DNA of 64,000 nt from Thiomicrorhabdus sp963677355 (GTDB lineage: Bacteria > Pseudomonadota > Gammaproteobacteria > Thiomicrospirales > Thiomicrospiraceae). Positions 1-9,405 of the stretch are shown here, in pieces. A model generated the notes under the pieces. That model saw only the letters and a program-made list of their open reading frames with translations. It did not search any database and was not told where the DNA came from. Both the position numbers and the translations under genes were made by a program. Location of the stretch: positions 186,001-250,000 of the forward strand of contig CAXXXQ010000001.1 of NCBI GenBank assembly GCA_963677355.2, given 5' to 3'. Position 1 is the stretch's first letter. Every line of letters begins with the position of its first letter.

Positions 1-1667
1 GTCGAATCCATGAACACGACCATTTGGCGGCTTTGCCCTGTTGCTTGGGCACAAAACGCGTCGCCCGATTTATAACCCAACGCCTTGCCGTCGATATCAT
101 GACCTTTGGCGGCACGAATCCAACCGTTTTCGGAAAGCACTACCGTCACCGGCTCCGACGGCAATAAATCTTGTTCACTCAAAGCTTGTGCAGAACGGCC
201 TTCGACCAGCGGCGATTTACGGTCGTCGCCATACTCTTCGGCATCGCTCATCAGCTCTTTTTTCACCAATGTTTTCAGGCGCGCTTCACTGCCCAAAGTC
301 TGTTCCAATTTTTTACGTTCGGCTTCCAGTTCCGCCTGTTCGGTACGGATTTTCATCTCTTCCAAACGAGCTAAATGTCTCAATTTCAATTCAAGAACAG
401 CCTCGGCCTGAATATCCGTCAAACCGAAACGTTCCATCAGTGCAGGCTTGGGCTTGTCTTCTTCACGGATAATGGCGATGACTTCGTCGATATTTAAGAA
501 GGCGATCAACATCCCGTCCAAAATATGCAAACGTGCCAGTACTTTATCAAGACGGTATTGCAGACGACGACGAACCGTTTCCGTTCGATAGATCAGCCAC
601 TCTTGCAACATGGCTTTTAAGTTTTTAACCTGAGGACGGCCGTTCAGACCAATGACATTAAAGTTGGCGCGATAGCTTTTTTCCAAATCGGTGGTTGCAA
701 ACAGATGCAACATTGCGGTTTCGACGTCAACACGCTTTGAACGCAGTTCGATCACAAAACGCACCGGGTTTTCATGATCCGACTCATCACGCAGATCGAC
801 CACCATCGGTAATTTCTTGGCACGCATCTGCGCGGCTACCTGCTCCATCAACTTGGCACCGGAAACCTGATACGGCAAAGCATCAATCACGACATTCACG
901 CCGTCTTCGACATGGTAGCTAGCTCGCTGACGAATCGCGCCATTACCGGTTTCATATAACTTCAATAACTCGGCTTTCGGAGTAATGATCTGTGCGCCAT
1001 TCGGATAATCAGGCGCAGGCATGATTTCAAGCAGTTCTTCAGTGGTGATTTTCGGTGACGCTAGAATGGCGATACAAGCCTCTACGACTTCTCGTAGATT
1101 ATGTGGCGGGATATCGGTCGCCATCCCGACGGCAATACCGGAAGTACCATTCAATAGTACATGCGGAACACGAGCGGGTAAAACCAAAGGTTCATCCAGA
1201 GAACCGTCAAAGTTCGGTGTCCAATCGACCGTTCCCTGACCGATCTCCTGCAACATCAACTGGCTGAATTTAGACAATTTCGCTTCGGTATAACGCATGG
1301 CGGCAAAAGATTTAGGATCATCCATCGAACCCCAGTTGCCCTGTCCGTCCACCAGCGGATAACGAAAAGAGAAATCCTGCGCCATCAACACCATTGCTTC
1401 ATAACAGGCGCTGTCGCCGTGCGGATGGAATTTACCTAAAACATCCCCGACGGTACGCGCCGATTTCTTATATTTGGCAGAGGCTTTCAGGCCCAGTTCA
1501 GACATGGCATAAATAATTCGACGTTGTACCGGCTTCAAACCGTCGCCGATGTGAGGCAAGGCTCTATCCAGAATGACGTACATGGCGTAGTCCAGATATG
1601 CCTTTTCAGTAAATTCAGCAACACTTTTTTGCTCTATGCCTTCATAGTTTATGGTCTGCTGGGTCAC
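1..1667 (-). CDS. parC: DNA topoisomerase IV subunit A, 5' part (runs off left edge)
   Basis: Breakage-reunion subunit of topoisomerase IV, which decatenates daughter chromosomes together with ParE (encoded at 16292-18178). The start is a GTG at 1667-1665, preceded by AGGAGAGG six bases upstream; about 555 codons are present and the rest of the gene, the C-terminal beta-pinwheel, lies outside the window. The translation begins VTQQTINYEGIEQKSV and continues with typical ParC segments. The quinolone-determining stretch HPHGDSACYEAM keeps the sensitive-type Ser and Glu. The catalytic tyrosine is Tyr126 in AMRYTEAKLS. Unlike in many gammaproteobacteria, parC and parE are about 15 kb apart here, both on the minus strand. 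Family assignment is secure; only the missing C-terminus is unseen. Confidence 0.96.
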   Translation of the reverse strand, partial: MTQQTINYEGIEQKSVAEFTEKAYLDYAMYVILDRALPHIGDGLKPVQRRIIYAMSELGLKASAKYKKSARTVGDVLGKFHPHGDSACYEAMVLMAQDFSFRYPLVDGQGNWGSMDDPKSFAAMRYTEAKLSKFSQLMLQEIGQGTVDWTPNFDGSLDEPLVLPARVPHVLLNGTSGIAVGMATDIPPHNLREVVEACIAILASPKITTEELLEIMPAPDYPNGAQIITPKAELLKLYETGNGAIRQRASYHVEDGVNVVIDALPYQVSGAKLMEQVAAQMRAKKLPMVVDLRDESDHENPVRFVIELRSKRVDVETAMLHLFATTDLEKSYRANFNVIGLNGRPQVKNLKAMLQEWLIYRTETVRRRLQYRLDKVLARLHILDGMLIAFLNIDEVIAIIREEDKPKPALMERFGLTDIQAEAVLELKLRHLARLEEMKIRTEQAELEAERKKLEQTLGSEARLKTLVKKELMSDAEEYGDDRKSPLVEGRSAQALSEQDLLPSEPVTVVLSENGWIRAAKGHDIDGKALGYKSGDAFCAQATGQSRQMVVFMDS

Positions 1668-1744
1668 TTATCCTCTCCTGACACTGATTCGTCACGTTAC
1701 TTAATTTGTCGCTTTTCTTAATTGAAACACATCATCTTGACGCC

Positions 1745-2050
1745 CTAGTCGTCTTTGTCCTCTGCCGTCATCTTACCAACCGCGCAAGAAACATAAGATT
1801 TCGCCTTCGCACCTGCCGCCTGTAAGCCTTCAACACTGCCTTTTTCCGGGTAGCCCATTGAATGCAGTATTTTTTTCACTTCCGCGGACACAGTATCTAC
1901 TTCGCTATCGGCAGCCATCTCACATTCAACCAAACCTTGTTCGATATCCACCTCAACAGCGGAAATCCCGTCAACTTTAAGCAGTTTCTGCTGAATGCCA
2001 TTCGCACAGCCGCCGCACTTAATATTTTCCACCAAGACTGTGATTTTCAT
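1745..2050 (-). CDS. Small heavy-metal-associated (HMA) domain protein
   Basis: A 101-residue protein beginning MKITVLVENIKCGGC. The ATG at 2050 is chosen because GGAGGAAACG lies directly upstream; an upstream in-frame extension has no such site. The first 65 or so residues form an HMA ferredoxin-like fold with the metal-binding CxxC at Cys12 and Cys15, as in CopZ/Atx1-type copper chaperones or the N-terminal domains of metal P-type ATPases. In place of the usual M-x-C the metal loop reads IKCGGC. A C-terminal extension of about 35 residues contains one further Cys (SYVSCAVGK) and an acidic tail, which is longer than a classic 65-75 residue chaperone. No metal ATPase is adjacent. Copper or another soft metal is the likely ligand, by family only. 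Confidence 0.8.
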   Translation of the reverse strand: MKITVLVENIKCGGCANGIQQKLLKVDGISAVEVDIEQGLVECEMAADSEVDTVSAEVKKILHSMGYPEKGSVEGLQAAGAKAKSYVSCAVGKMTAEDKDD

Positions 2051-2304
2051 CGTTTCCTCCAAAATACCGTAATAAGATGACGACGAAATATCGCAACTCA
2101 ATGCCGTTATTTTATTTTGTGAAATAATTTAACACAAAAGCCGCATAAACAAAGCATCATCTTATCCGCAGTACAGCCTCTTTCTCGACGGACAAGCAAA
2201 CCCGCTATTTCTCCGGCATAAACGCAAATAACCCAGTAAATCACTCTACTTTAGTTTGAATTACCGATAAAATAACGGTTCGCCCAACTAACAGTGATAG
2301 ATGA

Positions 2305-3774
2305 ATGTCCGAAAGCACCGCCAACAACCGATTCACCCAACTCTACAACCGTTTTCCGCAACATTTCTATGCAGAAGTAACGCCGGAAGCGCTGGAGAAT
2401 GCCGAGCTGATTCATGTCAATGAAAAACTGTGTAAAAACTTGGGGTTGAATTTAAGCCACGAATCCATGTTAAACCTGACCTCCGGTATAGAGCTTCCCA
2501 ACGGATTACAGCCTCTGGCCCAAAAGTATACCGGTCATCAGTTCGGTTATTACAATCCCGACCTAGGTGACGGGCGCGGCGTATTGTTGGGTCAGGTAAA
2601 AGACCAACAAGGCCAACACTGGGACCTGCATTTAAAAGGTTCCGGGCAAACGCCTTATTCTCGCCGCGGCGACGGCCGAGCCGTACTGCGCTCCGCAGTT
2701 CGGGAATATCTGATTGGCGAAGCATTACACGCCTTGGGCATCCCGACTACTCGCTGCATCAGCCTGTGTAAAAACAACGAACAGGTCAGACGTGAACAGT
2801 TGGAACCGCGCGCCAGCTATATTCGGGTCGCTAAAACTCATATTCGTTTCGGGCACTTCGAATGGTTGGCTCAAAGAGGCCACACGCAGGAACTTAAACA
2901 ACTGGCCGACTATGTCATTGAAACCGTCTACCCGGAACTCAGCGAGATTGATAATGAACAGCAGCGTTTTGCCGAATTACTCAAAACCATTACCCGCAAA
3001 ACCGCCGAAATGATTGCCGGCTGGCAGAGCGTCGGCTTTTGTCACGGCGTCATGAATACCGACAATATGTCCGTTGCCGGCGAAACCTTCGATTTCGGGC
3101 CTTACGCATTTCTGGATGACTGTCGCATTCATCACATCTGCAACCATTCCGATACGGAAGGCCGTTATGCCTACAGCCAGCAACCCAATATCGGCCTCTG
3201 GAACTGTCAGGTTTTGGCAAACGCCTTTTCCCAACTGGTTTCCGCCGAGGAGATTGAGCAAGCGATCAATACCTATATCGATAGCTTCAACCAAACATAC
3301 CTGATGAAAATGGGCTATAAATTCGGCCTTAATGCTCCGATTGACGAGGACAAACTCTTGATCGCCGACACCCTAATCTTAATGGACCAATCCAGTTTGG
3401 ATTTTCACTATTTCTTTACGCTGCTGGAAAAGTTTGATACCGAAGAACATAGCGAATTCGAAGCCTTCATCGGTAATTCAAAGGCGTGGCGGCAGTGGCA
3501 GGAAAAATACCGACAACGGATTGCCAATGAAAACGCAACCGGTCGTAAACAGCGTTTGCAAAACAGCAATCCACAATTGATTCTGCGCAACTACATCGCC
3601 CAAGAGATCATTCAAGAGGTTGAAAACGGCAACTTTACCGTGATTGAAGAGTGGATAAACTGGTTGCATCAGGCATACCAAGCCTATCCACATGAATCGT
3701 CTTCACCGCGAAGCCACTACTTTCAACCACCTGCTGTAGCCGATAAGTCAATCGTACTCAGCTGTTCTTCATGA
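2305..3774 (+). CDS. selO: Protein adenylyltransferase SelO (YdiU/UPF0061)
   Basis: Pseudokinase-fold enzyme that transfers AMP from ATP to Ser/Thr/Tyr of target proteins, linked in other bacteria to redox homeostasis. The 489 residues match the usual length. Diagnostic motifs are present: LAQKYTGHQFGYYNPDLGDGR, the SRRGDGRAVLRSAVREYL segment, and the HGVMNTDNMS and FDFGPYAFLD segments that hold the metal-binding Asn and Asp. The protein ends in VLSCSS, so Cys487 sits at the antepenultimate position where animal SelO carries selenocysteine. The gene stands alone, with about 250 bases of non-coding DNA upstream. A weak GTGATAG lies before the ATG. Family assignment is confident; targets are unknown. 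Confidence 0.95.
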   Translation: MSESTANNRFTQLYNRFPQHFYAEVTPEALENAELIHVNEKLCKNLGLNLSHESMLNLTSGIELPNGLQPLAQKYTGHQFGYYNPDLGDGRGVLLGQVKDQQGQHWDLHLKGSGQTPYSRRGDGRAVLRSAVREYLIGEALHALGIPTTRCISLCKNNEQVRREQLEPRASYIRVAKTHIRFGHFEWLAQRGHTQELKQLADYVIETVYPELSEIDNEQQRFAELLKTITRKTAEMIAGWQSVGFCHGVMNTDNMSVAGETFDFGPYAFLDDCRIHHICNHSDTEGRYAYSQQPNIGLWNCQVLANAFSQLVSAEEIEQAINTYIDSFNQTYLMKMGYKFGLNAPIDEDKLLIADTLILMDQSSLDFHYFFTLLEKFDTEEHSEFEAFIGNSKAWRQWQEKYRQRIANENATGRKQRLQNSNPQLILRNYIAQEIIQEVENGNFTVIEEWINWLHQAYQAYPHESSSPRSHYFQPPAVADKSIVLSCSS

Positions 3775-3914
3775 CTTCGCAGTCAAATCCGAATCGACTT
3801 GCAAGCTTTTCTCTGAACTTTTGAGGTGTTTCGCTCATGGCCTATTTTTTGCATGCTACAATTAGTAAAATTTACCATATTCAATGTTTCACTCAGAACG
3901 GATAATTTTTTTAT

Positions 3915-6320
3915 ATGTCCCATGGCCTAAAACCGAAAATTAGTTTTTTGCCGATTTTTATCGCACTCTTTTTAACCATAGGTATGGTCATCAGTCTATT
4001 TGTCTGGTCGCACTACGAACAGAAAAAAGAGCACCTGCAATTGTCGTTGAACCATGCTTTGGAAACTCAAAAAAATTATCTCAATAGCCTGATGGCTCCG
4101 GTCAACCGTATAAAAAGCAATTGGTCCAAAAAGCAACGGACCCAAGAAGTCTTGTCTCAAACCCATGCCATCTGGCAAAAAGAGGTTGGAAACGATTCCA
4201 ATCTGTCTCTTGCCTTATTCCAACAAACCGACAGAACACAAAAAACACCCTCATCAAACAACCGTCTAATATCGGTTGGTGACTTGCAAAACACCCCGTC
4301 TCAAAGCCTGCTTGTTTCTCTGCTGACAAAAATACCGGTTAATTATCTGCAAGCACTTAATCAGCCGTCAATTTTGCAAAAACAAATTTCTGCGAACAAC
4401 GAGCAATTCCAAATTGTCGCCAGCTACCGAGCTCCGACAATTCTGGAATATATAGAATCCGTCTGGCTATACATAACCGCTGCCCTACTAGCCGGTTTAC
4501 TGTTTTCATTGTTTACGGTCTCTATCTGGCGCCATCGAACAATGAAAACCATCGATCACGCCCAAAACCGATATCAACAGTTTGTCAAAAACGCCAATGA
4601 TTGGCTGTGGGAAATCGACAAATACGGCACTCTGAGCTATTGCAGCGAAAACAGCGAAAAAATCTTCGGCTATCCAGCAGAAGAAATGATCGGTTTGCCG
4701 ATATACAGTTTTCTATATCCAAACAGCAAAGAGCAGGATGAACAGAACCTGGAAATGTACATCTCCAACGGTGTGGATATCTCCAACCAAGAGGTTCATT
4801 TCAATTCCAGCAAAGCGCGTCCGGTATTACTCGAGTTAAATGCCCAAGCTTACAAAGATGAGAAAGGACAAGTCACCGCCTACCGCGGAACCGGAAGGGA
4901 CATGACTGAACAGAAGCAGAAACAGGACTCGATTATTAGCATGGTGTACTACGATGCGTTGACCCAATTACCGAACCGGGAAAGTTTGGTAAAAAAACTG
5001 GATCAGCATCTAAATCAGGTTATGCAACGCAAAGATTTGGTATTGTCGGCTCTGATTTTCATCGATCTTGATGACTTCAAAGATATCAACGATTACCAAA
5101 GCCATGAAGTCGGCAATGCGCTACTCAAGGAAATCGCTCATAGACTGAGCAGCTACGTCGCCCAAAAAGACATCATCTTTCGTTTATCGAGTGACCAGTT
5201 TGTCATTCTCGTCATCAGCCCTAACCGAATGTTAATGACTGAATTCAAACTAAGGCTCGAAAGCTTTGTCAGTGAAGTGCTGAGCCTGGTCAATAAACCT
5301 CTACAGGTAGAAGGACACAACGCCCTGGTCTCGGCAAGTGCTGGTATTGCTATGATCCCTCAAGACGGCAGAACCACTTCCGAACTTCTTAGCCATGCCG
5401 ATAGCGCAATGTTCCAAGCGAAAAGAGACGGTAAGAATCGCTACCGTTATTTCGACGCCAGCATGCGGGAACAGGAAGATCACCGTAAACAGGTTGCCAA
5501 AGAACTGAAACAGGCGATTGAAAACAAAGAATTTCAACTCTATTATCAACTGCAGATTGACAGTATAACCGACCAAATATACGGCATGGAAGCCTTGATA
5601 CGCTGGCCTCATCCGACTCGTCACGCCATCGTCACGCCGGACGAATTTATTCAAGTGGCGATCGATTCGAACCATATTCAAGCCATTGACGAATGGGTAA
5701 TTGAACAGACCGCCAAAGATCTCGCCGAATTGAAATCGACCACCAATACGACGATCCCTACCTCCATTAATCTTTCGGCAAAGACAATGGAAAACTCGCG
5801 TTTGCCGGAGATGCTCGATAACTGCATCAAACAATACAACCTGGTTCCGGCAGATTTAAGAATTGAGGTGACGGAGACCGGTTTACTGAAAAACATCGAC
5901 AAAACTATAGAAATCCTCAATACCTTGAAAGATCACGGTATCAGCTCGAGCATTGACGACTTCGGAACCGGATATTCCAGCCTTTCCTACCTACAAAAGT
6001 TGCCGGTCGATGCACTCAAAATCGACAAGTCGTTCATCGACGGTATCGGCACCAGTAGCAAAGATTTACAAATCTGCAAATCGATCATTCAATTAGCACA
6101 AAACCTGGATAAAAAAATCATTGCCGAAGGTGTTCAATCCGAACAACAAAAAGCGCTCCTTGAAGCCGAAGGTTGTCATATCGTGCAAGGTTATCTGTAC
6201 TCAAAACCGATGCCCATCTCAGAGATCATTATCCAACTTTCCTTGAAGAAATCCGCCAACCCGGATTGGAAAACAAAAAATAAAACCGATTTTAGGCTCG
6301 TTAAAGGCGTGGCGAACTAA
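3915..6320 (+). CDS. Membrane PAS-GGDEF-EAL protein, probable c-di-GMP phosphodiesterase
   Basis: An 801-residue inner-membrane protein with membrane segments at about residues 10-30 and 185-207 flanking a periplasmic region of about 150 residues. A PAS domain (about 220-335), a GGDEF domain (about 340-505) and an EAL domain (about 525-775) follow. The GGDEF signature is degenerate: Ser425-Ser-Asp-Gln-Phe429, so cyclase activity is unlikely. The EAL domain keeps the catalytic set: Glu559 in MEALIRW, Asn in INLS, Glu in EVTE, Asp681-Asp682 in DDFGTGYSS, Lys in LKIDKSF and Glu in AEGV. It should therefore hydrolyse c-di-GMP in response to a periplasmic or PAS signal. The next gene, 59 bases on, is a paralogue with the same layout, which suggests tandem duplication. 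Confidence 0.9.
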   Translation: MSHGLKPKISFLPIFIALFLTIGMVISLFVWSHYEQKKEHLQLSLNHALETQKNYLNSLMAPVNRIKSNWSKKQRTQEVLSQTHAIWQKEVGNDSNLSLALFQQTDRTQKTPSSNNRLISVGDLQNTPSQSLLVSLLTKIPVNYLQALNQPSILQKQISANNEQFQIVASYRAPTILEYIESVWLYITAALLAGLLFSLFTVSIWRHRTMKTIDHAQNRYQQFVKNANDWLWEIDKYGTLSYCSENSEKIFGYPAEEMIGLPIYSFLYPNSKEQDEQNLEMYISNGVDISNQEVHFNSSKARPVLLELNAQAYKDEKGQVTAYRGTGRDMTEQKQKQDSIISMVYYDALTQLPNRESLVKKLDQHLNQVMQRKDLVLSALIFIDLDDFKDINDYQSHEVGNALLKEIAHRLSSYVAQKDIIFRLSSDQFVILVISPNRMLMTEFKLRLESFVSEVLSLVNKPLQVEGHNALVSASAGIAMIPQDGRTTSELLSHADSAMFQAKRDGKNRYRYFDASMREQEDHRKQVAKELKQAIENKEFQLYYQLQIDSITDQIYGMEALIRWPHPTRHAIVTPDEFIQVAIDSNHIQAIDEWVIEQTAKDLAELKSTTNTTIPTSINLSAKTMENSRLPEMLDNCIKQYNLVPADLRIEVTETGLLKNIDKTIEILNTLKDHGISSSIDDFGTGYSSLSYLQKLPVDALKIDKSFIDGIGTSSKDLQICKSIIQLAQNLDKKIIAEGVQSEQQKALLEAEGCHIVQGYLYSKPMPISEIIIQLSLKKSANPDWKTKNKTDFRLVKGVAN

Positions 6321-6379
6321 TTTCTAACATCAACCACTAAATGATATTCTAATCAATAACTTATGTAGGGTTATTCGTT

Positions 6380-8731
6380 ATGGCTAAAATAAAATATGCT
6401 TCGCTCAAGACCGGCTTTGTCTTATTCACTCTTATTTTTGCCATCACCTTTGTCAGCCTATTCACCTATCTGCCGATTTATTCCAAAACCATGGAGCAAA
6501 CCGAACAAAATTTACGTGAAGACTTAAAACTGCAATCCGCCATTTTAAGCCAGATTCTCCAACCGGTAGTTCGGGCTAAAAGCAAGCGTCGCTATCAACA
6601 GGAAAGTGAAAAAGCATTAACCCAAATCCAGTCGCTTTGGCAAAACCTTGATCTACAAGAAAACGGCAAAACACTGTTTCTCACCCGCAAGAATCCGCAA
6701 AACAACAAAACCGAGATTCTAACCACCTCGGGAGACGTGCCTCTTGATATGCAAACCTCTTATCTGCTAAGTGCCTCCCTTTACCAAGACCAAGAGAACT
6801 TTAACGGACTGCATATTTTTCGATCCAAATCCCGAGAAACCGTTTTTACCGTATACGCCAGCTTAATTCCCGACAAATGGGGATTAGTGATACAGAAAAA
6901 AACATCTCTTATCAATGAAACCTTCTATGAAACGCTTAGTTATACCCTTTTTGCCGCCCTGCTTGTTACCCTAACGAGTTGGCTGGTATTGAGGATCAAG
7001 ACCAGAGCGTTAGAGCAACAAGAAGAAAGTCTTGAAAAACGTTATCAGTCTCTATTAGCGAGTACCCATGATTGGATTTGGGAAACCGACAGGAAAGGTT
7101 ATTTCATCTACTCCAACGAACAGGCCGACGAGCTGCTCGGATTTTATGTTTCCGAATTATCCAATATAAACATCAACGACCTATTTGACGAAAGCATCGC
7201 CAACAACAGTAAACTGATTTGGAAACAGAAACAGATGCTCGGCGACACTTTCAATAATTTGGAAGTGGCCTTTCGAGACAAAAAAGGCAGAACCGTTTTT
7301 TTACTGCTTAGCGGCTACCCGCTATTCAACTCAGAACACGAGTTGGAAGGCTTTAGAGGTATCGCCCGCAATATTACCGATTTAAAAACCCGAGACCAGA
7401 AAAACCTGAGTCAAGAACGACACGATCCTTTAACCGGGCTCATCAACCGCCAGTATTTTATCGATCAACTCTCCAAACATTTGGATCGTTTTAAAATCGA
7501 TAAAATCTGCAAACCTTCCGCCCTGCTTTCTGTTGACTTAGACAACTTCAAAGCAATCAATGAAACCTTCGGCCATAAAACGGGAGATATACTACTCAAA
7601 GAACTCGCCAAGCGCATGCAATCCTTTGAAAGTAAAACTAATCTCATCAGCCGTTTCGACGGCGATGGTTTCGCCATTCTTGTCAAGACCGAAGAGAACC
7701 TTTCATCAAAAGCATTTATCGAGCAACTTGAGAGGTTTCTTAAACGCTTTATCGACCGATTGAATGAACCCTTTCAATCGGAACGTAAAGCCGTCCATAT
7801 TGGCGCCAGCATCGGAGTTGCTCTGATTCCTCAGGACGGCAAAACCGTCACTGAAATTCTGCACCATGCCGACGCCGCCATGTATCACGCCAAAACACGC
7901 GGAAAAAACACCTATGAGTTTTACGACATCCAAACCCAAAAGCAGGTTGATAAAAAGATCAAAACCTCCGGTGAGTTGGAAAATGCCATTCAAAATAACG
8001 AGTTCGAACTGCATTACCAATTACAGTTCCAAGATAAAAAAGTCACAGGTATGGAAGCCTTGCTCCGTTGGCATCACCCTGAATCGAGAAAAGTCCTCTC
8101 TGCCGGTGAATTTATTAATGACCTCAAAGATATCCAACAAAGCCAGTTGGTTGATGAATGGGTCATCAATCAGGTTGCCAAAGACATCGCTCTGATAAAG
8201 AACAATTTAACTCAATCGATTCCGGTATCCATCAATTTATCGACTCAGGAGATATTCAAAAGTTCGTTACCGAATATTGTCGAAGCCGTAATTAAAAAGA
8301 ACTTCATCAGCGGCCACGCTTTTAATATTGAAGCCAGCGAAAACATTTTGGCCGAAAATTTTTCCGAGACCAGTAAAACGATCAAACGTTTAAATAAACT
8401 GGGCGTTAATACCTGTATCGATCATTTCGGAACCGGCTACCTAAGTCTTGCAAATCTGCAAGCTCTGCCGATAGAAGCCATCAAGATCGATAAATCATTC
8501 ATCGATAACGTAGCCACCAGCCATTCCGATCTACAAATGTGTCGCAGCATTATTCAATTGGCAAAATCGATGCAGCTCAAAGTCATCGCAGAAGGGATCG
8601 AAACCACGATTCAAAAAGATATTTTAAACCGAGAAGGCTGTGACATTATGCAAGGCTATATCTTTGCCCAGCCAATGCCGTTGCAGAAGATTTTGAACTA
8701 TCTGAACGACCATCCGCAATTGCTCAATTAA
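6380..8731 (+). CDS. Membrane PAS-GGDEF-EAL paralogue with degenerate active sites
   Basis: A 783-residue paralogue of the preceding gene: an N-terminal membrane segment (about 12-32), a periplasmic sensor region, a second membrane segment (about 188-207), PAS (about 225-345), GGDEF (about 350-510) and EAL (about 525-770). The GGDEF signature reads Asp427-Gly-Asp-Gly-Phe431, so the key Glu is lost. In the EAL domain Glu559 of MEALLRW, the Asn, the Lys of IKIDKSF and the Glu of AEGI remain, but the metal-binding DDFGTG pair is Asp681-His682 (IDHFGTGY) and the EVTE motif reads EASE. Both enzymatic activities are therefore doubtful, and it may act as a c-di-GMP or GTP sensor. An upstream GTAGGGTTATTCGTT may supply its ribosome site. 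It is probably co-transcribed with the gene before it. Confidence 0.88.
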   Translation: MAKIKYASLKTGFVLFTLIFAITFVSLFTYLPIYSKTMEQTEQNLREDLKLQSAILSQILQPVVRAKSKRRYQQESEKALTQIQSLWQNLDLQENGKTLFLTRKNPQNNKTEILTTSGDVPLDMQTSYLLSASLYQDQENFNGLHIFRSKSRETVFTVYASLIPDKWGLVIQKKTSLINETFYETLSYTLFAALLVTLTSWLVLRIKTRALEQQEESLEKRYQSLLASTHDWIWETDRKGYFIYSNEQADELLGFYVSELSNININDLFDESIANNSKLIWKQKQMLGDTFNNLEVAFRDKKGRTVFLLLSGYPLFNSEHELEGFRGIARNITDLKTRDQKNLSQERHDPLTGLINRQYFIDQLSKHLDRFKIDKICKPSALLSVDLDNFKAINETFGHKTGDILLKELAKRMQSFESKTNLISRFDGDGFAILVKTEENLSSKAFIEQLERFLKRFIDRLNEPFQSERKAVHIGASIGVALIPQDGKTVTEILHHADAAMYHAKTRGKNTYEFYDIQTQKQVDKKIKTSGELENAIQNNEFELHYQLQFQDKKVTGMEALLRWHHPESRKVLSAGEFINDLKDIQQSQLVDEWVINQVAKDIALIKNNLTQSIPVSINLSTQEIFKSSLPNIVEAVIKKNFISGHAFNIEASENILAENFSETSKTIKRLNKLGVNTCIDHFGTGYLSLANLQALPIEAIKIDKSFIDNVATSHSDLQMCRSIIQLAKSMQLKVIAEGIETTIQKDILNREGCDIMQGYIFAQPMPLQKILNYLNDHPQLLN

Positions 8732-8816
8732 CAACTAACGGATAAAGCCTTATAATTCGTTCTCTATGAACGCTTTCAGGCACAAACAGTGCTTATAAAG
8801 CTCATCATAAGCCCCT

Positions 8817-9188
8817 ATGCGAACAGACAGGCAAAACAAATTAATGGCAAAAACAAGCTATAAAACCGAGAGAAAAGTCACTCTTATCGCAAAAAATGCT
8901 ACTGTCGAGGCAGTACTAAAAGATCTCTCTGTGCATGAAGCCGGTGTATTAACGCCAAGAGGTGCAAAAGAAGGCACCGAACTTGAACTAAAAATGGAAA
9001 TACCCGCTTTCGGCGAATTCACTGAATTGGTGATTAACACCACTGTCACCCATCGTCATAACCTGGATGACGAAATCTACCTCAAACTTAGCTTAACCCC
9101 TTCATCCGACTTTGAACGCCAAGCAATCGAAGACTTTTTAAAATATAAACAAAGACTTATAGATATGGGCAAGCGCCCGACTGTCTAA
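8817..9188 (+). CDS. Small PilZ-like protein (possible c-di-GMP receptor)
   Basis: Up to 123 residues; an internal ATG at 8844 would give 114 residues starting MAKTSYKTERKV, and neither start has a strong ribosome site. The sequence has the size and beta-rich pattern of a stand-alone PilZ domain. A basic segment (KTERKV) is followed about 20 residues later by DLSVHEAGV, which fits the (D/N)xSxxG half of the c-di-GMP site. The first half, RxxxR, is not clear. A C-terminal helix (SDFERQAIEDFLKYKQRLIDMG) follows. Its position directly after two EAL-domain genes supports a role in c-di-GMP signalling, but the assignment rests on one motif and context. Confidence 0.6.
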   Translation: MRTDRQNKLMAKTSYKTERKVTLIAKNATVEAVLKDLSVHEAGVLTPRGAKEGTELELKMEIPAFGEFTELVINTTVTHRHNLDDEIYLKLSLTPSSDFERQAIEDFLKYKQRLIDMGKRPTV

Positions 9189-9405
9189 AAAACAGGCATA
9201 CTTTGTGCTGTCACTTTTTTACTGAAAATGCTTCTTGTTGCAAACCGAAAAATACGGAAACAAAAAGCATTAAACAAAAACATGACATAGGAAAGTACCG
9301 ATTCAACACCTTCTAACCAAGAAAACTCTTTTATCCAGATTTACTTCTTAGTTTCAATTGGATGTTGCATTCCGTACTCCCACTCCAATTTTATGAGGTA
9401 TCGAC

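Noticed and set aside
5301..5834. A 177-codon minus-strand frame inside the first PAS-GGDEF-EAL gene
   Set aside because: Opposite an intact EAL domain with all catalytic residues; no ribosome site and a composition typical of a shadow.
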